Shown piece after piece: positions 17,238 through 26,410 of a DNA stretch of 64,000 nt. The stretch is from contig NZ_LT670817.1 in NCBI RefSeq assembly GCF_900129425.1, positions 2,790,001 through 2,854,000 on the forward strand, given 5' to 3'. The position numbers and the translations under genes were made by a program. Every line of letters starts with the position of its first letter. The stretch's first letter is position 1. The DNA is from Bradyrhizobium erythrophlei. GTDB taxonomy: Bacteria; Pseudomonadota; Alphaproteobacteria; Rhizobiales; Xanthobacteraceae. The notes beneath the pieces were generated by a model, which saw nothing but the letters and a program-made list of their open reading frames with translations, had not been told where the DNA came from and did not search any database.

Positions 17238-17447
17238 ATTGCAAACCGACTTGATCAGGGTTCTGGCAAAAAACATGGCAAACGTGCCGCAACGGCTTTT
17301 GCACGCGAGACCGGACTGATCGGCGCACAGTCATAATGATGCGAAATCGACTTGGGACGAGAGGTTTGAATGGCGGCTCTTACCTGCGAGGACCGGCTCG
17401 GATACCGTTCGTTTTGTTTTTTCCGCCAGTTCGCTCGGTTGGCGCCC

Positions 17448-18143
17448 TCAGACTACTGTTCCGAACAAGGCCCCGACGCCTGCCGTCAGTCCCATTGCGA
17501 GTGCACCCCAGAAAGTCACGCGTAGTGCGCCCACCGCTACACCCGCGCCGCCCACGCCCGCAGCCAACGCACCCAAAAGCCCAAGGAAAGCGAGTGAAGT
17601 TGCAGGAACAAGGATAATTAGACTCGCCTCCGGGACGAAGGCAGTGGTCAGGAGAGGCATGGCCGCTCCAACAGCGAAGCTAAGAGCTGATGCGAACGCA
17701 GCTTGAATCGGACGCGCTCGGAGCGTCTCGATGATGCCAAGTTCGTCACGGGCATGCGCGCCTATTGCGTCACGGGCCATGAGTTGATCGGCGACCTGCT
17801 TTGCGAGCGAATGATCGAGGCCACGAGCGACGTAAATCGCAGTCAGTTCCTCATGTTCTCCCTTGTCGTCAGCTTTGAGTTCCGCGCGCTCACGCTCGAG
17901 TTCAGCCTGTTCGGTGTCTGCCTGTGAGTGGACAGATACGTACTCTCCGGCCGCCATCGCCATAGCCCCTGCGACCAGGCCGGCAACCCCCGCGACCAAC
18001 ACGTTGCTGCGGGTCCCATGCGCTGCGGCGACACCGAGCACCAGACTCGCTGTCGAAACGATCCCGTCGTTCGCGCCTAATACCGCTGCGCGCAGCCAGC
18101 CAATGCGTTCGGTGCGGTGTCGTTCCTTGCGGCGTAAAGGCAT
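17448..18143 (-). CDS. VIT1/CCC1-family iron/manganese transporter
   Basis: 231 residues from the ATG at 18143 (MPLRRKERHRTERIG); the longer frame has no better start. The sequence GWLRAAVLGANDGIVSTASL in the first helix and AMAMAAGEYVSVHSQADTEQ after the second are VIT signatures. A charged cytoplasmic part (ERERAELKADDKGEHEEL) carries the metal-binding glutamates, and three further helices follow. VIT proteins move Fe(II) or Mn(II) out of the cytoplasm. Its place next to the cytochrome cluster fits an iron-rich lifestyle. It is convergent to the operon at 13.5-17.2 kb. Confidence 0.88.
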   Translation of the reverse strand: MPLRRKERHRTERIGWLRAAVLGANDGIVSTASLVLGVAAAHGTRSNVLVAGVAGLVAGAMAMAAGEYVSVHSQADTEQAELERERAELKADDKGEHEELTAIYVARGLDHSLAKQVADQLMARDAIGAHARDELGIIETLRARPIQAAFASALSFAVGAAMPLLTTAFVPEASLIILVPATSLAFLGLLGALAAGVGGAGVAVGALRVTFWGALAMGLTAGVGALFGTVV

Positions 18144-18246
18144 TCCTGAAGCTTTCTCGATGGGAACATCGCTAGATCGTTTAGCTCTGGTATGAGATAT
18201 CCCCCGGAAGCCTGCGTCTCTCGTAACGCCCGTTCTTGGTACCCGA

Positions 18247-18615
18247 TCAAGGCCCGCCCGCGTGATAGCGCGCAGCCTCATCGATCTCGGCCGCTGTCAT
18301 CTGCCGTGCAATGTTTCTCATCTGCTCGCTGATATCGTTTCGCCGCGCGCCGGCCGCGAAGGCCTGGAGTTGCGCCTTGATGTAGACGGCGGACTGGCCG
18401 TCGAGCCACGGTGTACCGAGCTTGGCGTCGGTCGTGCCGTGGCAGGAAGAGCAAGCGGGGCCGTTGCGCATCGGCGCGCCGCGGGCGACGATCTGCGGGG
18501 CATCGACGGCAGGATCGGAATGGTATCCCGGCTGACGCGGCAGATAGGAATAATAGGCGGCGATATCGAGCATGTCCTGTTCACTGAGCTTGACGGCGAA
18601 CGGAGTCACCACCAA
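18247..18615 (-). pseudogene. 3' remnant of a c4-type cytochrome
   Basis: The frame begins inside the neighbouring Crp/Fnr gene end and turns cytochrome-like at VVTPFAVKLSEQDMLDIAAY. One haem site, CSSCH, follows in GPACSSCHGTTDAKLG, then a helical end MTAAEIDEAARY. The first haem lobe and any signal peptide are missing. It is therefore the C-terminal half of a dihaem cytochrome cut off by a rearrangement at about 18615. Confidence 0.7.
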
Positions 18616-18619
18616 ACTA

Positions 18620-19339
18620 TTATTCCTCTTCTTTGATTTGAGGCTTGTCACGCAGGACTGCGTCTAGGAGTGAACTGTGAACCTCTATTTTTCCGTTGTA
18701 GCTGATGAAGCCCTCTTTGCGAAATTTGTTCATAAAGAAGCTGACACGAGACCGGGTAGTGCCGATCATTTCCGCCAGTGCTTCCTGACTGAGGATAACC
18801 GGGACAGGTTTGGCGCCCCCCTCTTTACCGAAATCCGCGAGAAGCAGGAGAAGGCGAGCGAGCCGTCTTTCGCTGGAATTGAATAGCTGGTCGATCAAAT
18901 CGTCTTCAATCCGGCTATTGCGCGACAGAAGGTATGCCACAAAGAAAGCGGAGAACTTCGGCTCCGCATCAAGTGTCGCAATCATTGTAACTTTCGTTAT
19001 CGATGTGAGGAGACATTCTTCCATCGCATGAGTCGACGCGGTGCGTAGTTTTGCCCCATTGAGACACGCTTCCCCAAAGAACTGCCCTTGCGTTAGGATC
19101 CCAACGATTGCTTCCTTGCCATGCTCGGATAATACCGTGACCTTGACCTTGCCTTTTTGAATGTAAAAGACGGCTCCAGCAATTTCCCCTTGGGCGAAGA
19201 TTTCCTCATTTTTCTGGTATTTCCCCATCACTTTTCCCGGGCCGGCTCGGCCCAGAAAAGCCTTGGGATTAAACGATGAATTCAGGGACTGATTGTTCGG
19301 TGACGGCAAGTGTCGGTCCCTGATCACGCGGGAGCACAA
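18620..19339 (-). CDS. Crp/Fnr-family transcription regulator
   Basis: 239 residues from a TTG at 19339; the true start is uncertain, and an internal ATG at 19228 would lose the first 37 residues. The cyclic-nucleotide-like sensor domain has EEIFAQGEIAGAVFYIQKG and GQFFGEACLNG. The C-terminal winged helix has LSQEALAEMIGTTRSRVSFFMNKF. The cysteine set that binds the Fe-S cluster of true FNR is absent, so it is not a cluster-type O2 sensor. It may recognise boxes such as those at 7649 and 13242, but FixK-type proteins elsewhere are equally possible. Confidence 0.88.
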   Translation of the reverse strand: MCSRVIRDRHLPSPNNQSLNSSFNPKAFLGRAGPGKVMGKYQKNEEIFAQGEIAGAVFYIQKGKVKVTVLSEHGKEAIVGILTQGQFFGEACLNGAKLRTASTHAMEECLLTSITKVTMIATLDAEPKFSAFFVAYLLSRNSRIEDDLIDQLFNSSERRLARLLLLLADFGKEGGAKPVPVILSQEALAEMIGTTRSRVSFFMNKFRKEGFISYNGKIEVHSSLLDAVLRDKPQIKEEE

Positions 19340-19727
19340 CCACTCTCAGTCACCGGTAAAAGCTGAGGACGGCGCGGTGATGAATGTAAACGAGGTTGCG
19401 GCAGATAAGTTCCCGCAATCCCATGCTCGGCATCACTATCCCTTGTTGATATCAGGGTTAGAACCGGTTTGACCTCCCGCTAGACGCCCATAAAGCCACA
19501 CTCATAGCTCATATTTTGGCAGCAGACGTCATCTACACAGCCGACGGTGGCGACGCTACCACTGATACCGAAGCGACGAGTGAGCAAAAATGCTCACATC
19601 GGGCATTCTTCGGCTCGGAGTGTTGAGGACCTTATTAGCAGCCTAGACGTTGACGACGAGCAAGCTCGCTTTGCCATGCTGACACCGCGTCTTGAAGCAT
19701 CTTAATTCCGGTTAGGAAATCGTAAAA
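19340..19727. other. Gap between Crp/Fnr and CBS-BON genes
   Basis: About 390 bases that should hold divergent promoters. I see no perfect FNR palindrome, no hairpin and no small gene. Confidence 0.4.
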
Positions 19728-20456
19728 ATGCGCGCACATCAAATCATGACACGGCAAGTAATAACCGTTGCTACCGGTGCTCCTATCGTCGAAGCAGCAA
19801 ACACCATGCTGCAGAACCACATCAGTGGACTTCCAGTAGTCGACAAAGCCGGAAAGTTGGTCGGCATCGTCTCGCAAGGTGATTTTATCCGCCGCGCGGA
19901 GATCGGGACCCAACGAAAGCGTGGTCGCTGGCTGAAACTCCTTCTTGGGCCGGGAAAGGTTGCATCGGATTTCGTGCATGAGCGAGGCCGCAAGGTCGGG
20001 GAGATCATGACTCTTGACCCCTGCACCGTGACGGAAGACGCGACGCTGGAAGACGTTGTGCAGCTTATGGAACAAAAGAACGTCAAGCGTCTGCCGGTGT
20101 TACGCGGAGATCAGCTTGTCGGAATCGTAACGCGCTCCAATCTCCTTCAGGCCGTTGCGGGACTGGCGCGCGACATCCCGGATCCGACTGCCGACGATGA
20201 TCACATTCGCAACCATATCATCACATCTATCGAGAAAACTGACTGGGGGCCCTTTGGGCTCGGCGTCATCGTGCGTAACGGTAATGTTCATCTCAGCGGT
20301 GTGATTACCAACGAGCGTTCTCGGCAGGCAGCGATTGTTGCAGTGGAGAATGTTTCTGGTGTCAGGAAAGTTCACGACCACCTTTGCTGGGTCGAGCCCA
20401 TGTCGGGAATGTACCTGAACTCCCAGGAAGATGAGACATTGTTGAGAGCGAACTGA
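19728..20456 (+). CDS. CBS-pair protein with C-terminal BON domain
   Basis: 242 residues. Two CBS motifs, ANTMLQNHISGLPVVDKAG with LVGIVSQGDFIRR, and VVQLMEQKNVKRLPVLRGD with LVGIVTRSNLLQ, are followed by a BON-type segment: IRNHIITSIEKTDWGPFG, then VHLSGVITNERSRQAAIVA and VSGVRKVHDHL. CBS pairs sense adenylates; BON domains bind membranes or lipids. This architecture is frequent in Bradyrhizobium next to low-oxygen genes. It begins a run of same-strand genes that ends with NnrS. Confidence 0.9.
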   Translation: MRAHQIMTRQVITVATGAPIVEAANTMLQNHISGLPVVDKAGKLVGIVSQGDFIRRAEIGTQRKRGRWLKLLLGPGKVASDFVHERGRKVGEIMTLDPCTVTEDATLEDVVQLMEQKNVKRLPVLRGDQLVGIVTRSNLLQAVAGLARDIPDPTADDDHIRNHIITSIEKTDWGPFGLGVIVRNGNVHLSGVITNERSRQAAIVAVENVSGVRKVHDHLCWVEPMSGMYLNSQEDETLLRAN

Positions 20457-20539
20457 GATGGTCTTGGCTTCGCTCGCCGTTCAGTTGCTCGCTCCGTCGA
20501 CCGTCATGTTCGTTTGATGGGCAGAAAAGGACGTATTTC

Positions 20540-20932
20540 ATGACCGAACATCATTATCATGCGGCGATCTGGATTGATCATCGTGAAGCTCGCGTGTTTC
20601 ATTTCAGCCCGACCGACGTCGAAACACTTGTCCTGCACTCGGATAATCCGAGCAGACACATCCATCACAAGGCAAACTCCATCGGGAGCGGGCACGCAAC
20701 GACAAGCCCCGACTATCTTCGCGAGGTAGCTGAATCGGTCGCTGATGCTGGCGCAGTCCTCATCACTGGGCCAGCGAACGCAAAGACGGAGCTGGCAGAA
20801 TACATCCATTTGCATAATCCGAAGCTGGGGAAGGCCATTGCTGGCGTAGAAACTGTTGACCGTCCAAGCGATGCGCAGCTTGTCGCCTATGCGAGAAAAT
20901 ATCTCGCGGCGACGGACCGAATGCAGCCATAG
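20540..20932 (+). CDS. eRF1-like 'translational machinery' (BaeRF-type) protein
   Basis: 130 residues. The start MTEHHYHAAIWIDHREARVF and the later VLITGPANAKTELAEYI and GVETVDRPSDAQLVAYARKY match a family related to the archaeo-eukaryotic release-factor/Pelota fold (often named translational machinery protein). A His-rich HIHHKA stretch lies near residue 43. The role is unknown; a link to stalled ribosomes in stress is assumed for the family. It sits 84 bases after the CBS-BON gene. Confidence 0.7.
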   Translation: MTEHHYHAAIWIDHREARVFHFSPTDVETLVLHSDNPSRHIHHKANSIGSGHATTSPDYLREVAESVADAGAVLITGPANAKTELAEYIHLHNPKLGKAIAGVETVDRPSDAQLVAYARKYLAATDRMQP

Positions 20933-20995
20933 AAGTTCGCATCAGAAGATGGTCGCAGACAGAATTAGACTGTGCGGCTTCGTGAAGGCACAATC

Positions 20996-22180
20996 ATGAC
21001 ATCGGTTCCCCGACTTAGGTCTTACGACGGCTGGCAACTTCTCTCGAACGGCTTTCGGCCGTTTTTTCTGCTGGGATCCATCTACGCGGGTCTTGCGATC
21101 CTGGTCTGGCTCCCGGTCTTTATGGGCGAACTCACTCTGACTACGACCTTTGCGCCGCGCGACTGGCATGTCCATGAGATGCTCTACGGCTATCTTCCTG
21201 CGGTAATCACCGGGTTTCTGTTCACTGCGATACCGAATTGGACCGGGCGCTTGCCCATTCAGGGCGGACCGTTGCTTGGCATTGTCGCTCTTTGGCTCGC
21301 AGGCCGTGTGTGTGTGTGTGTGACGTTTTCGGCTGAGACCGGATGGCTGGCAGCAATGCTTGTCGACGCGAGCTTCCTGTTGCTTGTTGCTGCTGCTGCG
21401 GCTCGTGAAATCGTTGCGGGACGCAAGTGGAGCAATCTCAACATCGTGGTTCTGATCTTAGTTCTTTTTGTGGGTAATTTTGCCTTCCACCTCGAAGCGC
21501 ATTTCAACGGTACCGCCGATACCAGCATCCGCATCGGCATCGCGGTTGTCGTGATGCTTATCTCGCTTATTGGCGGGCGCATCATTCCGAGCTTCACTCG
21601 TAATTGGCTCGCGCGCGAGAATCCTGGTCGTCTTCCGGCACCTTTCGCCCGTTTTGATATCCTGGTCGTGGCGATCAGCGTCTTAGTGCTTGGATTGTGG
21701 GTTATCTGGCCAGACGGCGCAGCAGTGGGATATGCCCTTGTATTGGCCGGCTGTCTGCATGTCATCCGCCTCTGCCGTTGGGCTGGCGATCGAACTTGGC
21801 GAGAGCGTTTGGTACTCATTCTGCACGTCGGCTACGCCTTCGTTCCGATTGGATTTCTGCTAAATGCGGCGTCTGCTTTTGGCATGGTCCCTGCGGGAGC
21901 CGGAATCCACGCCTGGATGGCGGGAGCCGCGGGTGTCATGACGCTTGCGGTGATGAGCCGGGCGACGCTGGGTCATACCGGTCAGAAACTGATCGCGTCC
22001 GCTTCGACCCAAGCCATATTTGCGGCGGTAATTGTCGCGGCTCTAGCGCGTATATGCGCGGTAGTCGAACCGGCTCATAGCGTACCGCTTCTTGATCTCG
22101 CGGCTTTCGCCTGGGCGGCTGCCTACGTCGAGTTCGCGATATCCTTCGGGCCAGTACTCATCAGCTACGATAAACGGTGA
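20996..22180 (+). CDS. nnrS: NnrS family haem-copper membrane protein
   Basis: 394 residues from the ATG at 20996. About twelve membrane helices. The NnrS marks are GWQLLSNGFRPFFLLGSIYA near the start and APRDWHVHEMLYGYLPAVI, with the conserved WHxHEM, near residue 55; GGRIIPSFTRNWL follows near 198. NnrS proteins ease nitrosative stress in denitrifiers. A GT dinucleotide run (21306-21322) lies inside the coding region and gives VCVCV; slippage there would shift the frame. Confidence 0.93.
   Translation: MTSVPRLRSYDGWQLLSNGFRPFFLLGSIYAGLAILVWLPVFMGELTLTTTFAPRDWHVHEMLYGYLPAVITGFLFTAIPNWTGRLPIQGGPLLGIVALWLAGRVCVCVTFSAETGWLAAMLVDASFLLLVAAAAAREIVAGRKWSNLNIVVLILVLFVGNFAFHLEAHFNGTADTSIRIGIAVVVMLISLIGGRIIPSFTRNWLARENPGRLPAPFARFDILVVAISVLVLGLWVIWPDGAAVGYALVLAGCLHVIRLCRWAGDRTWRERLVLILHVGYAFVPIGFLLNAASAFGMVPAGAGIHAWMAGAAGVMTLAVMSRATLGHTGQKLIASASTQAIFAAVIVAALARICAVVEPAHSVPLLDLAAFAWAAAYVEFAISFGPVLISYDKR
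21306..21322. repeat. GT dinucleotide repeat inside nnrS
   Basis: Eight and a half GT units in a row. A gain or loss of one unit would frameshift nnrS after about residue 104. Confidence 0.9.
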
Positions 22181-22326
22181 CCGACCAGGCAGGACGTGAC
22201 TGCATAACCGTGGCCTCTGCCGGGCATCGTTCAATTGTTGTAGAAGAGGGCAGTCATTGCCGCGTTTTCGATGCTGGCTGCGGTGCAGTGATGTCAATTG
22301 TTCGATTCTCCGACCTCCGATGGTAG

Positions 22327-22821
22327 CGGCACGTTGTTCTCAGGGATGGCTGGCGGATATTTGTACGGCCGACCAGTCCAGATGACGAACCACTGATTCG
22401 CGATCTTCCGCGACACGTGAGCAAAGAAGACTTGCGACTTCGCTTCTTCGATTCGATCAAGGAATTCTCGCATCAATTCATCGCCAAATTAACGGATCTC
22501 GATGGTCAGCGTGCGATCGCCTTTGTCGCCTTTGATGAAGCCAACAGTGAAACCCTCGGCGTCGTCTGGCTCTACTCCGATTCAATCCACGAGACCGGTT
22601 CGTACGCGATCCTGCTGAGATCTGATCTCAAGGGCAGGGGCCTGGGCTGGGCCTTGATGCAACTGATCATCGAGTATGCCAAATCCGATGGCCTGAGCCG
22701 CATTGACGGCCAGATCCTCCAGGAAAATGCGGTCATGCTAAAGATGTGCCGGGAATTAGGATTTAAGATCGTGACTGATGCGGAGGATCGCGGCGTGTGC
22801 GACGTCACGCTCATGCTTTAG
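22327..22821 (+). pseudogene. C-terminal GNAT part of a protein acetyltransferase
   Basis: The frame opens after a TAG at 22324 and lacks an ATG. The text RDGWRIFVRPTSPDDEPLIR then LPRHVSKEDLRLRFF then SYAILLRSDLKGRGLGWALM (the acetyl-CoA loop) is the C-terminal GNAT part of large Pat/Pka-type acetyltransferases. These normally carry about 700 residues of ADP-forming acyl-CoA synthetase before it, which are missing. A GTG at 22417 could start a 134-residue shortened form that keeps the acetyl-CoA loop, so residual activity is not excluded. Confidence 0.7.
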
Positions 22822-22826
22822 AGCCT

Positions 22827-23987
22827 TCAGGCAGCGAGCAACAGTGACCACGTATGACGAGCGATTTGCTCGTCTTCTTGCGAGACTAGAACCTTTACGG
22901 AGCTGCGCGATGCGGCAAGGTTCTGCGTCGCGTCGAAGTTGATTCCAGCCCACGATAAACCAGCACAGATCGACGCGCGCACCGCGTCGTCGTTTTCTCC
23001 AATGCCGCCGGTGAAGACGATAACATCAACTCCGCCGAGAACGGCAATCATCGCAGCTATTTCCTTGCGGACGGAATAGCAGAACATATCGATAGCCAAT
23101 CGTGCGCCCGGATTGGATGACGCTGCGTCATGGAGACTTCGCATGTCGCTACTAATGCCGGAAATTCCCGTCAACCCCGATTGGTGATCGATCAGGTCTT
23201 CCAGCATAGCCGCGTCGAGCTTTTTTTCACGCATCAGATAGACCAGAACACCCGGGTCGAGATCGCCACTTCGGGTGCCCATGATCACCCCGCCGCTGGG
23301 CGTCAAACCCATACTGGTATCGATCGATTTGCCATCCCTGACGGCGGTGACGCTGGCGCCGTTGCCGAGATGAGCAATGATGAGACGGTCGGGGACAGGG
23401 GATGTTAGCTGGTGCACGATCGATTCGCAGGAAAGGCCGTGAAACCCGTAGCGTTGGATGCCTTGCAATTGCAATTCCTGGGGGATCGGAAGCACGCGGG
23501 CAACGTCAGGCATTCCCGCATGAAATGTAGTGTCGAAACAGGCTATTTGCGGGAGTCCCGGAAAATGTTCCAGCGCGAAGCGGATGACCGACAAAGCGCC
23601 CGGGGTGTGCAGCGGCGCAAAAATAGCGGCGGCGTCCAACTGCTGAGTTACCGTCTCGTTGATCAGGCAGTGTTGGCGCAGCCTCGGTCCGCCATGCACG
23701 ATTCGATGTCCGATAGCGGCGGGAGCAGGCATTTTTGAGCCATCAAGAATTTTTCCGATGAGGATAATCGCTTCCCGTTGGCTTGGAATGGACGTGGTAT
23801 CGTACGTTAGTGTGCGGCCTTGCGAATCCCGCACGTGGAACTTGCTGGTTGCCTCGCCGATTGACTCCGCCGTGCCGGAGATCAGCGTCTCGGTCCGTGA
23901 GGAGTTGACGCGGTACAAGCCGAATTTGAGCGAGGAAGAGCCGCTGTTCAGGGAGAGGGTGATCACTTGTGGTTGCGTATTCGTCAC
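22827..23987 (-). CDS. ackA: Acetate kinase
   Basis: 386 residues from a GTG at 23987 that overlaps the phosphoketolase stop (GTGA); the longer frame to 24023 lies inside the upstream gene. Family marks: ITLSLNSGSSSLKFGLYRV at the start, IGHRIVHGG, IAHLGNGASVTAVRDG, SGGVIMGTRSGDLDPGVLVY and VFTGGIGENDDAVR. The enzyme turns acetyl phosphate and ADP into acetate and ATP. The acetyl phosphate comes from the phosphoketolase just upstream, so the pair yields ATP without oxygen. Confidence 0.96.
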   Translation of the reverse strand: MTNTQPQVITLSLNSGSSSLKFGLYRVNSSRTETLISGTAESIGEATSKFHVRDSQGRTLTYDTTSIPSQREAIILIGKILDGSKMPAPAAIGHRIVHGGPRLRQHCLINETVTQQLDAAAIFAPLHTPGALSVIRFALEHFPGLPQIACFDTTFHAGMPDVARVLPIPQELQLQGIQRYGFHGLSCESIVHQLTSPVPDRLIIAHLGNGASVTAVRDGKSIDTSMGLTPSGGVIMGTRSGDLDPGVLVYLMREKKLDAAMLEDLIDHQSGLTGISGISSDMRSLHDAASSNPGARLAIDMFCYSVRKEIAAMIAVLGGVDVIVFTGGIGENDDAVRASICAGLSWAGINFDATQNLAASRSSVKVLVSQEDEQIARHTWSLLLAA

Positions 23988-26377
23988 GGCTTCTCCGGAA
24001 TCGAAAGTGCTAACGCCGTCCAACGCCAGTCACGGACCTCAGGCATGTCGTCACCGTGCTCACTGATGTAGAGCTTGTGACGCTCCATGGCGGTCCAATA
24101 GCGTTCTGTGGCTTTTTCTATCTGTTCGCTAAGCCTCGGAATTCGCCGAATGGCGTCCAGCGCAAGCTGATAGCGGTCGAGATTATTCAGAACGACCATG
24201 TCGAAGGGAGTCGTGGTGGTGCCTTCATCTCTGAAGCCACGCACATGAATATTGTCATGGTTATGCCGTCGGTAGGTCAGCTTGTGGATCATCGCGGGAT
24301 AACCGTGGAAAGCAAAGATCACCGGCCTGTCGGTCGTGAACAGCTCATCAAAATCCTGATCTTCAAGCCCGTGCGGGTGCTCGGATTGCGGTTGCAACAC
24401 CATCAAATCCACCACGTTGACGACACGGATTCGGATGTCTAAAACATATTCTCGCAAAAGAGTGACAGCCGCCATTGTCTCCAACGTCGGCACGTCGCCG
24501 GCGCATGCCATCACCACGTCAGGGTCGCCAGCATCATTGCTGGCCCATCGCCAGATTCCAGCGCCGGCCGTGCAATGGCGCGTTGCTGAATCGATGTCGA
24601 GCCACTGCCACTCCGGTTGCTTTCCGGCGATGATCAAATTGATGTAATTGCGGCTGCGTAGACAGTGATCCGCCACCGACAGCAGGCAGTTTGCGTCGGG
24701 TGGCAAATATATGCGCACGACATCCGCCTTCTTGTTCGCGACGTGATCGATGAAGCCTGGATCCTGATGAGAGAAGCCATTGTGGTCCTGCCGCCAGACG
24801 TGCGACGTCAGCAGGTAGTTCAGCGAGGCTATCGGCTTGCGCCAGGGGATGCTCTTGCTGACCTTCAGCCATTTCGCATGTTGATTGAACATCGAATCGA
24901 TGATGTGGATGAAGGCCTCGTAGCAGGAGAACAAGCCATGGCGTCCGGTCAGCAGATATCCCTCCAGCCAGCCTTCACACATGTGCTCGCTGAGCATTTC
25001 CATGACGCGTCCATCGATGCTGAGATCGATATCGACCGCCTCGACATCCGCCATCCACTCTTTGCCGGAAACTTCGTAAACAGCCTCCAGCCGGTTTGAT
25101 GCCGTTTCATCCGGGCCAAACAACCGAAAATTCTGCTTCCCGAGATTGAGCTTCATCACGTCGCGCAGAAATGTTCCGAGCACCCGCGTTGCTTCCGACC
25201 TGACGCTACCGGGCTGGGGGACCGCCACAGCGTAGTCGTGAAAGTGGGGCATCGATAGCGGCTGTAGCAATTCACCACCATTGGCGTGCGGATTAGAACT
25301 CATGCGCCGGTGACCCGTCGGCGCCAGCTCGGCGAACTCCTCGTTGAATTTCCCTCGCTCGTCGAACAGCTCCTGCGGCCGATAGCTCTTCATCCAGTCT
25401 TCAAGTTGCTTCAGATGTTCGGGATTTTTGAAATCCGCGATCGGAACTTGATGCGCACGCCACGTGCCTTCAACGGGTTTGCCATCGACGAATTTTGGCC
25501 CGGTCCAGCCCTTTGGCGTGCGGAAAACGATCATCGGCCAGCGCGGGCGCTCGACGCCATCCTTTCCTTCACGGGAGCGGGCGATGCTTTGGATGTGACG
25601 AATTTGAGCTAAAATCCGATCGAGCGTCCCCGCAAGACTTTGATGCACTAGCGCAGGATCGTCACCCTCGACGAAATGTGGCTCGTAGCCGTAGCCACGC
25701 AATAGCGCGGTCAGCTCCTGATGGCTGATGCGGGCTAGCACCGTCGGATTGGCGATCTTGAACCCATTCAAATGAAGGATCGGAAGCACCGCGCCATCGC
25801 GGGCCGGGTTGAGAAATTTGTTGGAGTGCCAACTGGTAGCGAGGGCACCCGTCTCCGCTTCACCGTCGCCGATGATGCAACTGACGATGAGATCCGGGTT
25901 GTCGAACGCGGCGCCATAAGCATGTGCCAACGAATAGCCGAGTTCACCACCTTCATGGATCGAGCCGGGCGTCTCCGGGGACACGTGGCTCGGAATGCCG
26001 TGTGGCCAGGAAAATTGTCGAAACAATCGTTGCAGTCCGTTCCGGCTGCGCTCAATCGCGGGATAATGCTCGGTATAGGATCCTTCGAGATAGCTGTGCG
26101 CCACGATGCCAGGACCGCCGTGACCCGGGCCGATGACGTAGATCATGTTCAGGTCATTGTCTTTGATTAGCCGGTTCAGATGAACGTAGAGGAAGTTTAG
26201 TCCAGTTGTTGTGCCCCAATGACCGAGCAAGCGGGGCTTGATGTGTTCAATTTTAAGCGGCGTTTCCAGCAGCGGATTGTCCTGCAGATAGATTTGCCCG
26301 ACCGAAAGGTAATTTGCCGCGCGCCAATAGGCGTGCATTTTGCGGAGGAGGTCTGGTGACAAAGGGTCTGGCATCAC
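23984..26377 (-). CDS. xfp: Phosphoketolase (Xfp)
   Basis: 797 residues, the full family length. The thiamine-diphosphate fold is complete: LLGHWGTTTGLNFLYVHLNR near 50, YVIGPGHGGPG, then GDGEAETGALATSWHSNKF near 170 and RLFGPDETASNRLEAVYEV. It splits xylulose 5-phosphate or fructose 6-phosphate to acetyl phosphate plus a triose or tetrose phosphate. GTG at 26377 or ATG at 26374 are both possible starts. Coupled to ackA by overlap; the MCE gene upstream ends its own operon 33 bases away. Confidence 0.96.
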   Translation of the reverse strand: MMPDPLSPDLLRKMHAYWRAANYLSVGQIYLQDNPLLETPLKIEHIKPRLLGHWGTTTGLNFLYVHLNRLIKDNDLNMIYVIGPGHGGPGIVAHSYLEGSYTEHYPAIERSRNGLQRLFRQFSWPHGIPSHVSPETPGSIHEGGELGYSLAHAYGAAFDNPDLIVSCIIGDGEAETGALATSWHSNKFLNPARDGAVLPILHLNGFKIANPTVLARISHQELTALLRGYGYEPHFVEGDDPALVHQSLAGTLDRILAQIRHIQSIARSREGKDGVERPRWPMIVFRTPKGWTGPKFVDGKPVEGTWRAHQVPIADFKNPEHLKQLEDWMKSYRPQELFDERGKFNEEFAELAPTGHRRMSSNPHANGGELLQPLSMPHFHDYAVAVPQPGSVRSEATRVLGTFLRDVMKLNLGKQNFRLFGPDETASNRLEAVYEVSGKEWMADVEAVDIDLSIDGRVMEMLSEHMCEGWLEGYLLTGRHGLFSCYEAFIHIIDSMFNQHAKWLKVSKSIPWRKPIASLNYLLTSHVWRQDHNGFSHQDPGFIDHVANKKADVVRIYLPPDANCLLSVADHCLRSRNYINLIIAGKQPEWQWLDIDSATRHCTAGAGIWRWASNDAGDPDVVMACAGDVPTLETMAAVTLLREYVLDIRIRVVNVVDLMVLQPQSEHPHGLEDQDFDELFTTDRPVIFAFHGYPAMIHKLTYRRHNHDNIHVRGFRDEGTTTTPFDMVVLNNLDRYQLALDAIRRIPRLSEQIEKATERYWTAMERHKLYISEHGDDMPEVRDWRWTALALSIPEKP

Positions 26378-26410
26378 GGTTCCAATTGCTGTGTTGGTGG
26401 TTGGGCCACG

